DNA from: Synechococcales cyanobacterium PMM_0003
GTDB taxonomy: Bacteria; Cyanobacteriota; Cyanobacteriia; Pseudanabaenales; Pseudanabaenaceae
Reading direction: 5' to 3'
Length of the DNA stretch: 14,110 nucleotides
Assembly: GCA_949128015.1 (NCBI GenBank)
Contig: CASBRC010000251.1
Coordinates: 1-14,110, forward strand
Position 1 is the first letter of the stretch, and each line of letters starts with the position of its first letter. The position numbers and the translations under genes were made by a program. The notes below the pieces were generated by a model. That model worked only from the letters and a program-made list of their open reading frames with translations. It made no database searches and was not told the DNA's origin. Below, one piece after another: positions 14,008 to 14,110 of this stretch.

Positions 14008-14110
14008 TTAAAGGGGGTATTTTCTTTCTTGGAAATATCCTTATCGGCAATGAGCTAGAAAACGATCTAGTAAGTGAGTTTGTGCGCCGAAATGAAGATG
14101 TGTATAGGAA

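Noticed and set aside
14041..14110. Possible partial gene at the right edge
   Set aside because: Frames are open on both strands over only 70 bp, with a possible minus-strand stop at 14041, but no motif or family is recognisable, so no call is made.

Overview
The window looks like chromosomal DNA of a filamentous-type cyanobacterium, most likely Pseudanabaena or a close relative. The signs are very frequent HIP1 octamers (GCGATCGC), a Ycf37 photosystem I assembly protein, the cyanobacterial bicarbonate transporter pair SbtA/SbtB, and a cyanobacterial-type Mrp antiporter cluster. The genus is inference; the phylum is well supported.

Layout. From 1 to about 5300 all genes are on the minus strand and deal with sodium and inorganic carbon: sbtA then sbtB, a terminator, then mrpC-mrpD-mrpE-mrpF-mrpG and a DUF4040 subunit with a long soluble tail. 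SbtA imports bicarbonate with Na+, SbtB is its nucleotide-binding PII-like regulator, and an Mrp complex could expel the Na+ again. The left edge holds a near-identical partial copy of the DUF4040 tail, separated from the gene by a 116-bp inverted-repeat element. From 5596 to 8495 lies a second minus-strand group: eda (KDPG aldolase), ruvX, a DUF3727 protein and mltG. The order ruvX, DUF1292-like gene, mltG is also seen in Firmicutes.

From 8630 the plus strand carries a PrxQ/BCP peroxiredoxin, folP (dihydropteroate synthase), a BioD-like P-loop/DRTGG protein of the phosphotransacetylase family, a wrecked IS200/IS605-type tnpB, and ycf37. The minus-strand mnmA (tRNA 2-thiouridylase) converges on ycf37, and the two share a perfect 24-bp palindromic terminator that also encodes the last residues of both proteins. 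The right edge (13738-14110) is mostly intergenic repeats.

The most unusual non-gene signal is a set of GC-core hairpins (181-221, 7776-7796, 8509-8557, 10056-10110, 13774-13804). They share a core and a 3-nt loop, while the arms differ between copies and stay complementary within each copy. I found no new defence or biosynthetic system. The best leads are the linked SbtAB-Mrp sodium/bicarbonate module, the palindrome family, and the duplicated Mrp tail.
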